Assembly: GCA_007693505.1 (NCBI GenBank)
Contig: REDL01000054.1
Span: 43,400-107,399 of the forward strand
Source: Desulfovibrionales bacterium
GTDB lineage: Bacteria > Desulfobacterota > Desulfovibrionia > Desulfovibrionales > Desulfonatronaceae
DNA length: 64,000 nucleotides
Direction of reading: 5' to 3'
Position 1 is the stretch's first letter. Every line of letters begins with the position of its first letter. Under the pieces are notes generated by a model. The model worked only from the letters and a program-made list of their open reading frames with translations, searched no databases and was not told where the DNA came from. Below, piece after piece: positions 1 to 8,564 of the stretch. The position numbers and the translations under genes were made by a program.

Positions 1-76
1 TGATTTCGACAGCGATACGTGGCAGACTTGCCCCCGGGAATCGTTGATCCCAAGCTCATTTGATGGAGAAGGCCAT

Positions 77-1456
77 ATGACTAGAACATCCGTTTTAGAT
101 ACTCTGAACGCCACCGAGGCGCTGGGTTCCATTTTGGTTCGGGGCTGGGTGCGCACTCGCCGGGATGCCAAAGAGGTAAACTTTCTGGAGATCAATGACG
201 GTTCCTGTCTCAAAAACCTGCAGGTCGTTGTGGATCACATCGTGGCGGACAAGCGGTTCAAGGATGTGAACACCGGAGCAGCGGTGGAGATTCACGGCGA
301 GCATGTGGCCTCGCCTGCAACGGGACAAAACTGGGAGGTCAGGACCCAACGGGTTGTGCTCATCGGCATGGCGGATCAGGAAGCCTATCCTCTGCAAAAG
401 AAGCGCCATTCGGACGAGTTCTTGCGGACCATTGCCCATCTGCGACCCAGGACCAACAAGTACGGGGCCATGGCCCGGATCCGGTCCGAGGCGGCCTTTG
501 CCGTGCATGATTTTTTTCGGCGGCGCGGCTTCTGGCACTTGCATGCACCGATCCTGACCGGGTCGGATTGCGAAGGAGCCGGGGAGATGTTTCGGGTGAC
601 AAGTCTCTCACCGGAGCATAGGTCAAGGCCCGGAGCCGACATCCATGCCGAAGATTTTTTCGGGAGGCAAGCCAACCTGACCGTCTCCGGGCAGCTGGAG
701 GCCGAACTCTATGCCTGTGCTTTGGGTCAGGTGTATACGTTCGGCCCGACTTTTCGGGCCGAGAATTCCAACACCCCGCGCCATGCCGCTGAATTCTGGA
801 TGATCGAGCCGGAGTTCGCCTTCGGGGACCTGGCCGAAGACATGCAACTCGCCGAGGATCTGACCAAGGCCATGGTTCGCCAGGTCATGGAGAACCGCAC
901 GGAGGACCTGGAACTCTTCGGCAAGTTCGTGGACAAGACCTTGCTTGGCGATCTGGAAACCCTGCTGGCCAAGCCCTTTGCCCGGATCTCCTACACCCAG
1001 GCCATCGACATCCTGGAGGACAGCAAGCGGGACTTTGAGTTCCAGGTATTGTTCGGCTCGGACTTGCAGACCGAGCACGAACGCTTCCTGGCCGAGGAAC
1101 ACTTCAAGCAACCGGTGATCGTTTTCAACTATCCGCGAACCATCAAGCCCTTTTATATGCGTCTTAACGACGACGGTGAGACCGTGGCGGCCATGGACGT
1201 TCTCGTGCCGCGGGTGGGCGAGCTGGTGGGCGGGAGCCAGCGTGAGGAACGGCTGAATATCCTCTCAGACCGGATGGATGAGCAGGGGCTGAACAAGGAT
1301 GCCTACTGGTGGTACCTGGACACCCGCCGCTTCGGCTCCGTCCCTCACGCCGGCTTCGGCATGGGGTTCGAGCGCTTCCTGATGATGCTCACCGGTGCAA
1401 CCAACATCCGCGACGTGATCCCCTTCCCCCGCACGCCGGGGCATCTGGAGTTTTAG
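77..1456 (+). CDS. asnS: Asparagine--tRNA ligase
   Basis: This is a class II aminoacyl-tRNA synthetase that charges tRNA-Asn in the cytoplasm. An N-terminal OB-fold anticodon-binding domain (about residues 12-100, containing VRGWVRTRRDAKEVNFLEIN) is followed by the class II catalytic core with motif 2 (TFRAENSNTPRHAAEFWMIE) and motif 3 (HAGFGMGFERFLMMLTG). At 459 residues it has the usual bacterial AsnS length. The ATG at 77 is chosen because GGAGAAGG precedes it by five bases; a TTG 33 bases upstream is open but has no ribosome binding site. It converges on the moeA fusion with only three bases between the stop codons, so a terminator must lie inside one of the genes. Confidence 0.96.
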   Translation: MTRTSVLDTLNATEALGSILVRGWVRTRRDAKEVNFLEINDGSCLKNLQVVVDHIVADKRFKDVNTGAAVEIHGEHVASPATGQNWEVRTQRVVLIGMADQEAYPLQKKRHSDEFLRTIAHLRPRTNKYGAMARIRSEAAFAVHDFFRRRGFWHLHAPILTGSDCEGAGEMFRVTSLSPEHRSRPGADIHAEDFFGRQANLTVSGQLEAELYACALGQVYTFGPTFRAENSNTPRHAAEFWMIEPEFAFGDLAEDMQLAEDLTKAMVRQVMENRTEDLELFGKFVDKTLLGDLETLLAKPFARISYTQAIDILEDSKRDFEFQVLFGSDLQTEHERFLAEEHFKQPVIVFNYPRTIKPFYMRLNDDGETVAAMDVLVPRVGELVGGSQREERLNILSDRMDEQGLNKDAYWWYLDTRRFGSVPHAGFGMGFERFLMMLTGATNIRDVIPFPRTPGHLEF

Positions 1457-1459
1457 GGA

Positions 1460-3397
1460 TCACCCCAACCCCTGCCCCGGCGTCATCTCCTGCCCCGTCA
1501 GATCCGTATCATACCCGCCCAGGTTCCGGATTTTCGCCTGTAACGTGTCGGAGCGGATCAGATCCAGGATCGTAACGACTTTTGGATCGTCGGCGAATTT
1601 TCTGGGGATAACCAAGTCGTAGCGTTCCCGGGCCAGGGGTACGAAATCCAGATTCAGGGCCTTGGCCGCGGCGAAAATGCCCAGGCCGCAGTCCGCCGCT
1701 CCGCTGAGCACGTTCACGGCCACGGCCATGTGCGTGTACTCTTCCTTTTCGTAACCCTTGACCGAATCCGTGGCGATCTTTGCCTGCTTGATGTGGTGAT
1801 CCAGGAGGATGCGCGTTCCCGCGCCGCGTTGGCGGTTAATGAAGGTCAGATCTGGCCGGGCCAGATCCTCGACGCCGCGAATGCCCTTGGGATTGCCCTT
1901 GGCCGTGATCAGCCCCTGGTGGCGGATGGCCAGATTGACGACCAGCAGGTCCAGGCCGGGAAGGTACTTGGCCAGGAACGGGAAGTTGTAGTCCGCGGTT
2001 TCGGGGTCGAAGAGGTGGCACCCGGCTAGGTGGGCCGCGCCGCTTCGCAGGGCGGTCAGGCCGCCCATGCTGCCCACGTGGGTGGAGGCCAGCCGATACG
2101 GTTCGGCTAGGCCCATCAGTTCGTTGGTCAGCAGGTCCAGGGTGTTGTCGTGACTGCCCACGCTGACGATGGTCCGCTCCAGCTCAGCCTCCGGAACCAG
2201 CAGTTCGGCTTTCAACAGGGCTCCAGCCTCCGCTCCTTCGCTGTGCATGGGGATCCTGGCGATGCCCTGGGCCTTGGTCAGGGTGGTGATCATCCCCGCG
2301 CCCCGGGCCAGGGGAGTGGCCACCCATTTCTCGCCCACCCGGCCGATGGCCAGACGCAAGAATTCCTCGACCCCCAGCTTGGAGGGTGTCTTGCGGGTCA
2401 GCTCCACCTGGACCTTGGGCCGCACGCCCGGATCGCGACGGCCCAGCCAGGCGGCCAGGGGCCGGACCAGCTCCTCGAAGCAGATCACCGAGCTGACCGG
2501 ATAGCCCGGCGCGCCCACCAGCAGTTTCCCGCCCGCTTCGCCCAGAAGCGACGGCTTGCCGGGCATGGCCGCGATGCCGTGCACCAGGATTCGGCCCTGG
2601 CTCTCCATGACCGTCCGGGTGAAGTCCTTGGTCCCGGCCGACGATCCCGCGCCGATGATCACGATGTGCGCGTCCTTCAGGGCCTGAGCCACGGCTTTTG
2701 AAAGGGCCTCCAATTCGTCCTTGACCGGCGGCACCCGGATGACCACGCAGCCCCAGGACTCGGCCAGGGTCTTGAAAACCTGGGAATTGCTCTCCACCAC
2801 CTGGCCGGGCCTGGGCTCCGGCTGGGCGGTGAAATCCAGCACCTCGTCTCCGGTGGGGATGAAGGCGATGCGCACTCGCTCCCAAACTTCAACTTCCCAT
2901 ATCCCGGCGCTGAGCAACGCGCCCACATCAAAGGGCGTGATCCGATGGTTTTGCGGCAAAAGCAGCTCCGTGGCCACAATGTCCTCGCCGATACGCCGGA
3001 CATGTTGCCAGGGAAAGGTCGGGGCCTCAATGGCGATGGTCTTGTCGTCCACCTGGACCACCTGCTCGATCATGATCACCGCGTTGGTCCCCTCGGGCAT
3101 GGCGTGTCCCGTGTTCACCGGTCGGTAGCCCGAGCCCAGCTGCAACTCCAGGGGGCGGCCTTCACGGGCCGTAAAGGTGGCCTCCGCATCCACAGCCACT
3201 CCGTCCATGGCCGCGCTGTGAAACGTCGGGCTGGAATACCGCGAAAAAATCGGCCCCGCCGTGACCCGCCCCAAGGCATCCTGGGACGCAACGACTTCTC
3301 GGCGGAGCAATTTCTCCCGATCCAGGGCCTGTCTGGCCGCGGCCAGAGCTTCGGGAATGGGGACGGTGGTCAGGTAGATGGAACGTTGAAAGGTCAT
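1460..3397 (-). CDS. moeA: MoeA fused to a C-terminal PBP-like (COG1910) domain
   Basis: The N-terminal ~410 residues are molybdopterin molybdenumtransferase, which inserts molybdate or tungstate into adenylylated molybdopterin. Diagnostic stretches are FHSAAMDGVAVDA, PVNTGHAMPEGTNAVIMIEQ, IPTGDEVL, GAGSSAGTKDFT, MPGKPSLLG and PGYPVSSVICFEE. The remaining ~230 residues form a type-II periplasmic-binding-like domain (SVGSHDNTLDLL, GLITAKGNPKGIRGVEDL, GAGTRILLDHHI, DCGLGIFAAAKALNLDF) without a signal peptide, so it acts in the cytoplasm, presumably sensing or delivering ligand. The ATG at 3397 follows AAGGA at good spacing. The divergent neighbour carries a homologous ligand domain on an HTH, which suggests both respond to the same metal-cofactor signal. 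The fusion itself is known in anaerobes and archaea. Confidence 0.9.
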   Translation of the reverse strand: MTFQRSIYLTTVPIPEALAAARQALDREKLLRREVVASQDALGRVTAGPIFSRYSSPTFHSAAMDGVAVDAEATFTAREGRPLELQLGSGYRPVNTGHAMPEGTNAVIMIEQVVQVDDKTIAIEAPTFPWQHVRRIGEDIVATELLLPQNHRITPFDVGALLSAGIWEVEVWERVRIAFIPTGDEVLDFTAQPEPRPGQVVESNSQVFKTLAESWGCVVIRVPPVKDELEALSKAVAQALKDAHIVIIGAGSSAGTKDFTRTVMESQGRILVHGIAAMPGKPSLLGEAGGKLLVGAPGYPVSSVICFEELVRPLAAWLGRRDPGVRPKVQVELTRKTPSKLGVEEFLRLAIGRVGEKWVATPLARGAGMITTLTKAQGIARIPMHSEGAEAGALLKAELLVPEAELERTIVSVGSHDNTLDLLTNELMGLAEPYRLASTHVGSMGGLTALRSGAAHLAGCHLFDPETADYNFPFLAKYLPGLDLLVVNLAIRHQGLITAKGNPKGIRGVEDLARPDLTFINRQRGAGTRILLDHHIKQAKIATDSVKGYEKEEYTHMAVAVNVLSGAADCGLGIFAAAKALNLDFVPLARERYDLVIPRKFADDPKVVTILDLIRSDTLQAKIRNLGGYDTDLTGQEMTPGQGLG

Positions 3398-3627
3398 ATG
3401 CATCCTTAGCTGGTCAGAGGTTCGCGTGAAGGTCAGTGAGTGAATGACAAAGGGAGATGTCATCTCGGCTACCATGGCCGCGAAGGTGGAGAAAAGACTT
3501 TTTCATACGGAAAATTTCTGTCTTGGGTACTCCAAGAGGCATGTTTTCTCAACAAGAAATGCATTCTTGTTCTTTTTGGTTAGTATAAGTTTTTATTGGT
3601 AGTAATTTAGAAAAATTAAAAAACGTA

Positions 3628-3656
3628 TTGACGGAAAATAACCCAAAACGTATCCA
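3628..3656 (+). promoter_or_regulatory. Candidate sigma70 promoter for the HTH-PBP regulator gene
   Basis: TTGACG and TATCCA are separated by 17 bases in an AT-rich stretch between the divergent moeA fusion and regulator genes. The heptamer AACGTAT occurs twice, at 3622-3628 and 3647-3653, on the same strand and 25 bases apart, so the direct repeat spans the core promoter and could be an operator. The rest of the 3398-3695 spacer is AT-rich with no gene. Confidence 0.45.
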
Positions 3657-3695
3657 TGGGGCACCTTGTCCATCACTGGCTTACCGGAGGGTTTC

Positions 3696-4619
3696 GTGAA
3701 GAACTTGTTGTCCACCAAGGAAGTGGCCCAACTCCTCGATGTGAACGAGAAGATGGTTTACGGCCTGATCGCCGAGAAGGGCCTGCCGGCTACGAAAGTC
3801 ACCGGCAAGTGGCTTTTTCCCAAGCATCTCGTGGAACAGTGGATCGAGAATACCACCCAGAATTTTCCCTCCCCAACCTCGCCGTTACCACCGTATCACG
3901 GCCTGCTGATCCTGGCCGGCAGCGATGATCCACTGCTGGAGCGGACCCTGAATCTGTTCAATAGGACGTTTCCCAATCATCTCGCAGTCTACGGCAACGT
4001 GGGCAGTTTTGGCGGTTTGAAGGCGTTGCGTAACCTTTTGTGCCACATAGCCTCCAGCCACCTGATTCAGGCCGAGAATGGGGACTTCAATTTTCAGTTT
4101 GCCGCCGAGGAACTGGTCGCACCGCCTGCGGTCATCAACTTTTGCTTTCGGGAGCAGGGGCTGATTCTGGCCAAGGGCAATCCCCTGGGCATCCGCTCCA
4201 TGGCGGATCTGGGTCGCAAGGAGATCCGGGTGGTCAATCGCCCACTGACCACGGGCACGCGACTGCTCTTTGACCAGCATCTGGAAAGGGCAGGCGTGGC
4301 CATGGAAACCATGGTCGGTTACGGCAACGAGGTCCATCGGCATCTGGACGTTGGCCTGGAAATCCTGACCGGACGGGCGGATGTCGGCCCCGGCATCCGG
4401 ACCGTGGCCGGGATTCTGGACCTTGACTTTCTGCCCCTGGGCCAGGAGCGCTTCGATTTGCTGATTTCCCGGGAGCGCTTTTTCGACAAGGGCATCCAAC
4501 AGTTTCTGGGACTGCTTCACGACAGGGCCTTTCAGCGCCTGGCCGAATCCCTGACAGGTTACGATATCTCCCAGTGCGGGCGTACGATATTTCCCAGGGA
4601 TACCGAGAACGATCAATGA
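3696..4619 (+). CDS. HTH (excisionase-type) regulator with COG1910 ligand-binding domain
   Basis: Residues 1-55 form an excisionase/MerR-like winged HTH (LLSTKEVAQLLDVNEKMVYG, then TGKWLFPKHLVEQWIE). Residues ~70-300 are a periplasmic-binding-like domain without a signal peptide (GSFGGLKALRN, QGLILAKGNPLGIRSMADLG, TTGTRLLFDQHLERAG, GLEILTGRADVGPGIRTVAG), clearly related to the tail of the divergent MoeA fusion. I infer a cytoplasmic regulator sensing molybdate, tungstate or a pterin ligand and acting on the adjacent tup genes. The GTG at 3696 is preferred because GGAGGG lies four bases upstream; a TTG at 3666 is open but lacks a ribosome binding site. Its TGA overlaps the ATG of a tiny membrane ORF. 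Confidence 0.82.
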   Translation: MKNLLSTKEVAQLLDVNEKMVYGLIAEKGLPATKVTGKWLFPKHLVEQWIENTTQNFPSPTSPLPPYHGLLILAGSDDPLLERTLNLFNRTFPNHLAVYGNVGSFGGLKALRNLLCHIASSHLIQAENGDFNFQFAAEELVAPPAVINFCFREQGLILAKGNPLGIRSMADLGRKEIRVVNRPLTTGTRLLFDQHLERAGVAMETMVGYGNEVHRHLDVGLEILTGRADVGPGIRTVAGILDLDFLPLGQERFDLLISRERFFDKGIQQFLGLLHDRAFQRLAESLTGYDISQCGRTIFPRDTENDQ

Positions 4620-4699
4620 CTGAGAATTTCCTGCTCTTTGTACTTGTCCTTTCCCTGATTCTTGTTTGTGTGCTGATCCATGACGCATTGCAGTTCTAG
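4616..4699 (+). CDS. Putative 27-residue single-pass membrane peptide
   Basis: The ATG overlaps the stop of the upstream regulator (ATGA), and the frame encodes MTENFLLFVLVLSLI followed by LVCVLIHDALQF before TAG. It is one continuous hydrophobic segment of about 19 residues with a charged C-terminal end. Translational coupling to the regulator and position just before tupA suggest a regulator- or transporter-associated small protein, but I recognise no family. Chance is possible at this length. Confidence 0.35.
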   Translation: MTENFLLFVLVLSLILVCVLIHDALQF

Positions 4700-4778
4700 A
4701 TTGCTTTTGATGTGCCATGGCTCTGGTTGTCATCATGGTATTTGGGTAGTTTAACCGCAACGTTAAAGGAAGGTTTGT

Positions 4779-5621
4779 ATGCAGAAACTCATTTCCACAC
4801 TCATTTGCGCTGTTCTTCTTCTGGCGGCGCTTCCGGCCCTGGCCCAGGACAAGGTGATCACCATGAGCACCACCACCAGCACCGAGGCTTCGGGGTTGTT
4901 GGACTATTTGTTGCCGGAGTTTCTCAAGGATACCGGCATCACCGTGCGGGTGATGTCCAAGGGCACCGGCGCGGCCCTTCGGGACGGCATGGACGGCAAT
5001 GCTGATATTGTTTTTGTGCATGACAAGTCTCGAGAGGACAAGTTTGTCGCCGAAGGTTACGGCACGAAGCGATATTATGTGATGTACAACGACTTCGTCA
5101 TCGTCGGACCGGAAAGTGATCCAGCCGGCATCAAGGATGCTCCCAGCGTGACCGAGGCCTTCAAGCGCATTGCCGCAGCCGGGGCTCCTTTCGTGTCCCG
5201 CGGCGACGACAGCGGCACGCATGGCCGGGAAAAACAGCTTTGGGAAGCCACCGGCCTTGCGTTGACCGAGGCCAAATCCCCTGAGGATGGCGGCGATTGG
5301 TACTTTTCCATTGGTCAGGGCATGGGAGCAGCCCTGGTCTTTGCCGAGGAGAAGAACGGGTATGTTCTGTCTGACCGCGGTACCTATCTGCAGTACAAAT
5401 ACGGACGCACCCAGCCCTTTGATCTCGTGGTGGTCTACGAAGGCGACGACATGCTCAAGAATCCCTACGGCGTGATTCCGGTCAATCCGGAAAAACACCC
5501 CCACGTGAAGTTCGACCTGGCTGATGCCTTCGCCCAGTGGCTGGTCTCCGAGCGCGGCCAGCACGTCATCGGCAGCTATCAGCTCCACGGCCAACCGCTG
5601 TTTTTCCCTGACGCCAAATAG
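4779..5621 (+). CDS. tupA: Tungstate ABC transporter substrate-binding protein TupA
   Basis: A signal peptide (basic start, hydrophobic LICAVLLLAALPALAQ) is followed by the TupA signature TTTSTEASGLLDYLLPEF. The oxyanion-binding loops SRGDDSGTHGREKQLWEATG and YVLSDRGTYLQYK are also visible. At 280 residues it is a normal-length periplasmic tungstate-binding protein feeding TupBC. GGAAGG sits upstream of the ATG. In the spacer before it, TTTAAC and GTTAAA form a short inverted repeat at 4752-4769 that could be a regulator site. The HTH-PBP gene immediately upstream is the likely local regulator. Confidence 0.93.
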   Translation: MQKLISTLICAVLLLAALPALAQDKVITMSTTTSTEASGLLDYLLPEFLKDTGITVRVMSKGTGAALRDGMDGNADIVFVHDKSREDKFVAEGYGTKRYYVMYNDFVIVGPESDPAGIKDAPSVTEAFKRIAAAGAPFVSRGDDSGTHGREKQLWEATGLALTEAKSPEDGGDWYFSIGQGMGAALVFAEEKNGYVLSDRGTYLQYKYGRTQPFDLVVVYEGDDMLKNPYGVIPVNPEKHPHVKFDLADAFAQWLVSERGQHVIGSYQLHGQPLFFPDAK

Positions 5622-5680
5622 GGTCACGGAAAAACAAGACCCAAAATGATAACCCACCCTTGACGGGTTATGCCTGCACG

Positions 5681-5707
5681 CAGGGGCGGGAACCACTCCC
5701 GCCCCTG
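5681..5707 (+). terminator. Strong hairpin between tupA and tupB
   Basis: CAGGGGCGGG and CCCGCCCCTG form a perfect 10-bp stem around a 7-base loop, followed by ATTTTCC. A weaker stem (AACCC/GGGTT) precedes it. A hairpin here would give differential expression: abundant binding protein and less permease/ATPase, a common arrangement in ABC operons. Confidence 0.55.
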
Positions 5708-5756
5708 TGATTTTCCCCAGACCCCAGACCCCTGACTCCTGACCCCCTGACTCCCC

Positions 5757-6458
5757 ATGGATTTCCTCGCCCAAAGCATCATCGAAGCCCTCCGGATGAT
5801 CTGGTCCCTGGACCCGGAGATGTATTTCATCGTCTACGTTTCCCTGTACGTCAGCTTTTTTTCCACGATCATCGCCTCGATTCTGGGCGTGCCGCTGGGC
5901 TTTCTGATCGCGGTCAAGGAGTTTCGGGGCAAGCGGGCCGTGATCACCATCCTGAACACCATGCTGGCCCTGCCCACGGTGGTCATCGGCCTGTTCGTCT
6001 ACGCCTTCCTGTCCCGGCGGGGCATGCTGGGGCACCTGGGCCTGCTCTACACACCCAAGGCCATCATCATCGGCCAGGTGATCCTGATCCTGCCCTGGGT
6101 GGCCACCTTCACCATGGCCGCGGTCAGCCGGATCGACGAGCGCTACCGACGCACGGCCCAGACTCTGGGGGCCAACGCCCTGCAAGCGGCCCTGGCCGTA
6201 GCCCGTGAAGCCCGGTTCGGCATCCTGGCCGCGATCATCGCCGCATTCGGCCGGGTCATCGCGGAAATCGGCATCGCCATGATGCTCGGCGGAAACATCA
6301 AGGGCTTCACCCGGACCATGACCACGGCCATGGCCCTGGAGCACAACAAGGGTGAATTCGTCCTGGCCGTGGCCCTGGGCCTCGTCCTGCTGGCCGTGAG
6401 CCTGATCATGAACGTGGCCCTGCAGCTGGTGCAGGGCAAGTATGGGAGCAACCGGTGA
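5757..6458 (+). CDS. tupB: Tungstate ABC transporter permease TupB
   Basis: A 233-residue inner-membrane permease with about five or six hydrophobic segments. The EAA-like cytoplasmic loop (RRTAQTLGANALQAALAVAR, then FGRVIAEIGIAMMLGGNI) contacts the ATPase. It resembles TupB/WtpB permeases and lies between the tungstate-binding protein and the ATPase gene. The ribosome binding site is weak, which fits coupling to the upstream transcript. Its TGA overlaps the GTG start of tupC. Confidence 0.9.
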   Translation: MDFLAQSIIEALRMIWSLDPEMYFIVYVSLYVSFFSTIIASILGVPLGFLIAVKEFRGKRAVITILNTMLALPTVVIGLFVYAFLSRRGMLGHLGLLYTPKAIIIGQVILILPWVATFTMAAVSRIDERYRRTAQTLGANALQAALAVAREARFGILAAIIAAFGRVIAEIGIAMMLGGNIKGFTRTMTTAMALEHNKGEFVLAVALGLVLLAVSLIMNVALQLVQGKYGSNR

Positions 6459-7471
6459 GTCTGTACGCTCTGCGCGACGTGCGGCAGGTTTTTGAAGGCC
6501 GGACCGTTCTGGACATCGAGGCCCTGGAACTGGCCGCCGGGGGCAGCTACGCCCTGCTGGGGCCCAATGGTTCAGGCAAGACGACCCTGCTGCATGTGCT
6601 GGCATTTCTGCGTCCCCCGCATCACGGAGAGGTCCGCTTTCAGGGCCGACGCGTGGAATGGCGCGACGGGGCCCTGACCGCGCTTCGCCGCAAGGTGGTC
6701 CTGGTGGATCAGCATCCGATCATGTTTTCCACCACGGTGCTCAAGAACGTGGAATATGGTCTCAGGATGCGCGGTGTGTCCGCCCCGGAGCGGCGCAAGA
6801 CGGCCGAGGAGTGCCTGGAGCGCGTGGGCATGTCGGCCTTTGCCCAGCGTCCGGCCCACCTGCTTTCCGGAGGCGAGACCCAGCGCGTGGCCATTGCCCG
6901 GGCCATGGCCTGCCGCCCCGAGGTGATGCTCTTCGACGAGCCCACGGCCAGCGTGGATCTGGAAAACCAGGCCGTGATCGACGGCGTGATCCGGGAGCTG
7001 TGCAGGGAGCAGGGCATTTCCATTATTTTTTCAACGCACAAACGCCTGGAGGCGGCCAGGTTGGCCGAGGAAAAGGTCTTCCTGTTCCAAGGCCGGCTTA
7101 CCGGGCCGGGCGGGGAAAATCTGCTCACCTGCACCATCGAGCAAAGAGAACAGGGGGCGGTCTGCACGGTCGGAAACAATGTCGCCCTGCCTTTGCGCAC
7201 AGACCGATCCGGCCTCGGGCGGGTCTTCATCAAACCCGATCTGATCCGACTTTTTCCCTTGGACGCGGGTTCTAAAGAAGCAGACGACCAGGGTCATGTC
7301 GGCGAAGTCCTGCAGATGACCGCGGAAGGGTCGAAGATCAAGGTTCTCGTGGATATCGGCGTCCCCCTCCGAGGCATCCTGAGCCAAGAGGAAGCCCGAA
7401 GCCTCGATGTCATGGTCGGCGAAAAGGTGCGCGTGCATATTGATCCGGAAGCGTTGGAGCTGGCCGGGTGA
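6455..7471 (+). CDS. tupC: Tungstate ABC transporter ATPase TupC with C-terminal TOBE domain
   Basis: Walker A (LLGPNGSGKTTLLHVL), signature LSGGETQRVAIARAMA, Walker B VMLFDEPTASVD and the switch histidine region (IIFSTHKR) are all present. At 338 residues it exceeds a bare ATPase by about 100: the C-terminal part (NVALPLRTDRS through GEVLQMTAEGSKIKVLVDIG) resembles a TOBE/Mop-type oxyanion domain, which would allow feedback inhibition by internal tungstate or molybdate. The GTG start lies inside the tupB stop (GTGA), a typical translationally coupled junction. Confidence 0.9.
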   Translation: MSLYALRDVRQVFEGRTVLDIEALELAAGGSYALLGPNGSGKTTLLHVLAFLRPPHHGEVRFQGRRVEWRDGALTALRRKVVLVDQHPIMFSTTVLKNVEYGLRMRGVSAPERRKTAEECLERVGMSAFAQRPAHLLSGGETQRVAIARAMACRPEVMLFDEPTASVDLENQAVIDGVIRELCREQGISIIFSTHKRLEAARLAEEKVFLFQGRLTGPGGENLLTCTIEQREQGAVCTVGNNVALPLRTDRSGLGRVFIKPDLIRLFPLDAGSKEADDQGHVGEVLQMTAEGSKIKVLVDIGVPLRGILSQEEARSLDVMVGEKVRVHIDPEALELAG

Positions 7472-7534
7472 AAACAGCGACGGAGGGCCCTGTTCCGTTG
7501 CGTCAACAATCAACTCAAGAGCGAGGTAAGTACA

Positions 7535-8359
7535 GTGAACAGCAAACGCTTTGTCCTACTTTTGTTGGCGCTTCTTGTTGCGCCCATGGGTATGGCCGGG
7601 CAGGTCAAGGCCGAACAGATCAATCTCTATGCCGCCGGCAGCCTGCGGGCGGCCCTGGGTGACGTGGCCAAGGCGTTCGAAGCCGCGACGGGGAACCGGG
7701 TCTCCACGGAATTTTCCCCTTCCGGGCTGTTGCGTCAGCGTATCGAACAGGGCGAAACCGCCCACGTTTTCGCCTCCGCGAACATGGCGCACCCGCTGAA
7801 CCTAGTCAGCCAGGGCCAGAAAGGGCCGGTGGTCCTGTTCGCCCGGAACAATCTGTGCGCCCTGGCCCAGCCGGGACTGGACGTGACCACGGGCACCCTG
7901 CTGGATGTGATGCTCGACCCCGGCGTGCGGGTGGGCACCTCTACGCCCAAGGCCGATCCTTCCGGGGACTATGCCTTTGAACTCTTTGGCAAGGCTGATC
8001 AGCTCACACCTGGAAGCACGCAAACCCTCACGACCAAGGCCCTGCAGCTCACTGGCGGCCCGGACACCGCCAAGGCCCCGGAGGGCCGGAATCTCTATGC
8101 CTGGGTCATGGATGAGCAACGGGCGGACGTTTTTTTGACCTACTGCACCAACGCCGTGCTTGCTCAAAAGGAATTGCCGGAATTGCAGATCATCTCCATC
8201 GGGCCGCAACTCTCCGTTGGAGCGGACTACGGGCTGATCGTCCTGGATGAAGCGCCACAGGAGTCTTGGCGGCTGGCCATGTTTATCCTGTCGCCCGAGG
8301 GTCAGAAAATCCTTGGAGACTATGGGTTCGTGGTCGGCGATCTTCCGGCCAAACCGTAG
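7535..8359 (+). CDS. ModA-like molybdate/tungstate-binding periplasmic protein
   Basis: A signal peptide (FVLLLLALLVAPMGMAG) precedes a ModA-type fold with INLYAAGSLRAALGDVAKAF, FSPSGLLRQRIEQGETAHVF and the C-terminal SPEGQKILGDYGFVVG. Length 274 is normal. The start is GTG with a GAGG element upstream. No dedicated permease or ATPase follows, so it probably shares TupBC and broadens its specificity. The family binds molybdate, tungstate or related oxyanions; I cannot tell which. A strong terminator-like hairpin follows, closing the tup operon. Confidence 0.8.
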   Translation: MNSKRFVLLLLALLVAPMGMAGQVKAEQINLYAAGSLRAALGDVAKAFEAATGNRVSTEFSPSGLLRQRIEQGETAHVFASANMAHPLNLVSQGQKGPVVLFARNNLCALAQPGLDVTTGTLLDVMLDPGVRVGTSTPKADPSGDYAFELFGKADQLTPGSTQTLTTKALQLTGGPDTAKAPEGRNLYAWVMDEQRADVFLTYCTNAVLAQKELPELQIISIGPQLSVGADYGLIVLDEAPQESWRLAMFILSPEGQKILGDYGFVVGDLPAKP

Positions 8360-8463
8360 TCCCGCGGGACGTATTTCACGCATTGTGCATGGACAACGAC
8401 ACTGGATATACATCCTCAATACGTCTGTTGATCCGGTACTATTCAAAGAGCCTCTCAGGCAAG

Positions 8464-8504
8464 AAGCCTCCTCTGATGGGATATCCCGTTGGAGGTGGCT
8501 TTTT
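8464..8504 (+). terminator. Rho-independent terminator after the tup/modA-like operon
   Basis: GCCTCC pairs with GGAGGTGGC around an inner GGGAT/ATCCC hairpin and is followed by TTTTTG. The compound shape could also be an attenuator, but it lies 100 bases after the stop codon and 60 before the next gene, which fits a terminator. Confidence 0.6.
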
Positions 8505-8564
8505 GTTCTATGGACGGCGGTCTGATTTTTCGGGGCGCCTTTTTGCCGGCAAGATGAGAAAAAA

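Noticed and set aside
3885..6605. A 906-codon open frame on the minus strand over the tup genes
   Set aside because: It is antisense to well-supported genes with clear motifs, its protein is rich in Gln, Gly, His and Asp as expected for antisense of GC-rich coding DNA, and it has no domain.
8360..8564. Molybdenum-cofactor riboswitch after the ModA-like gene
   Set aside because: The hairpin is followed by a T run and lies after the operon; the conserved Moco-riboswitch core was not recognisable.
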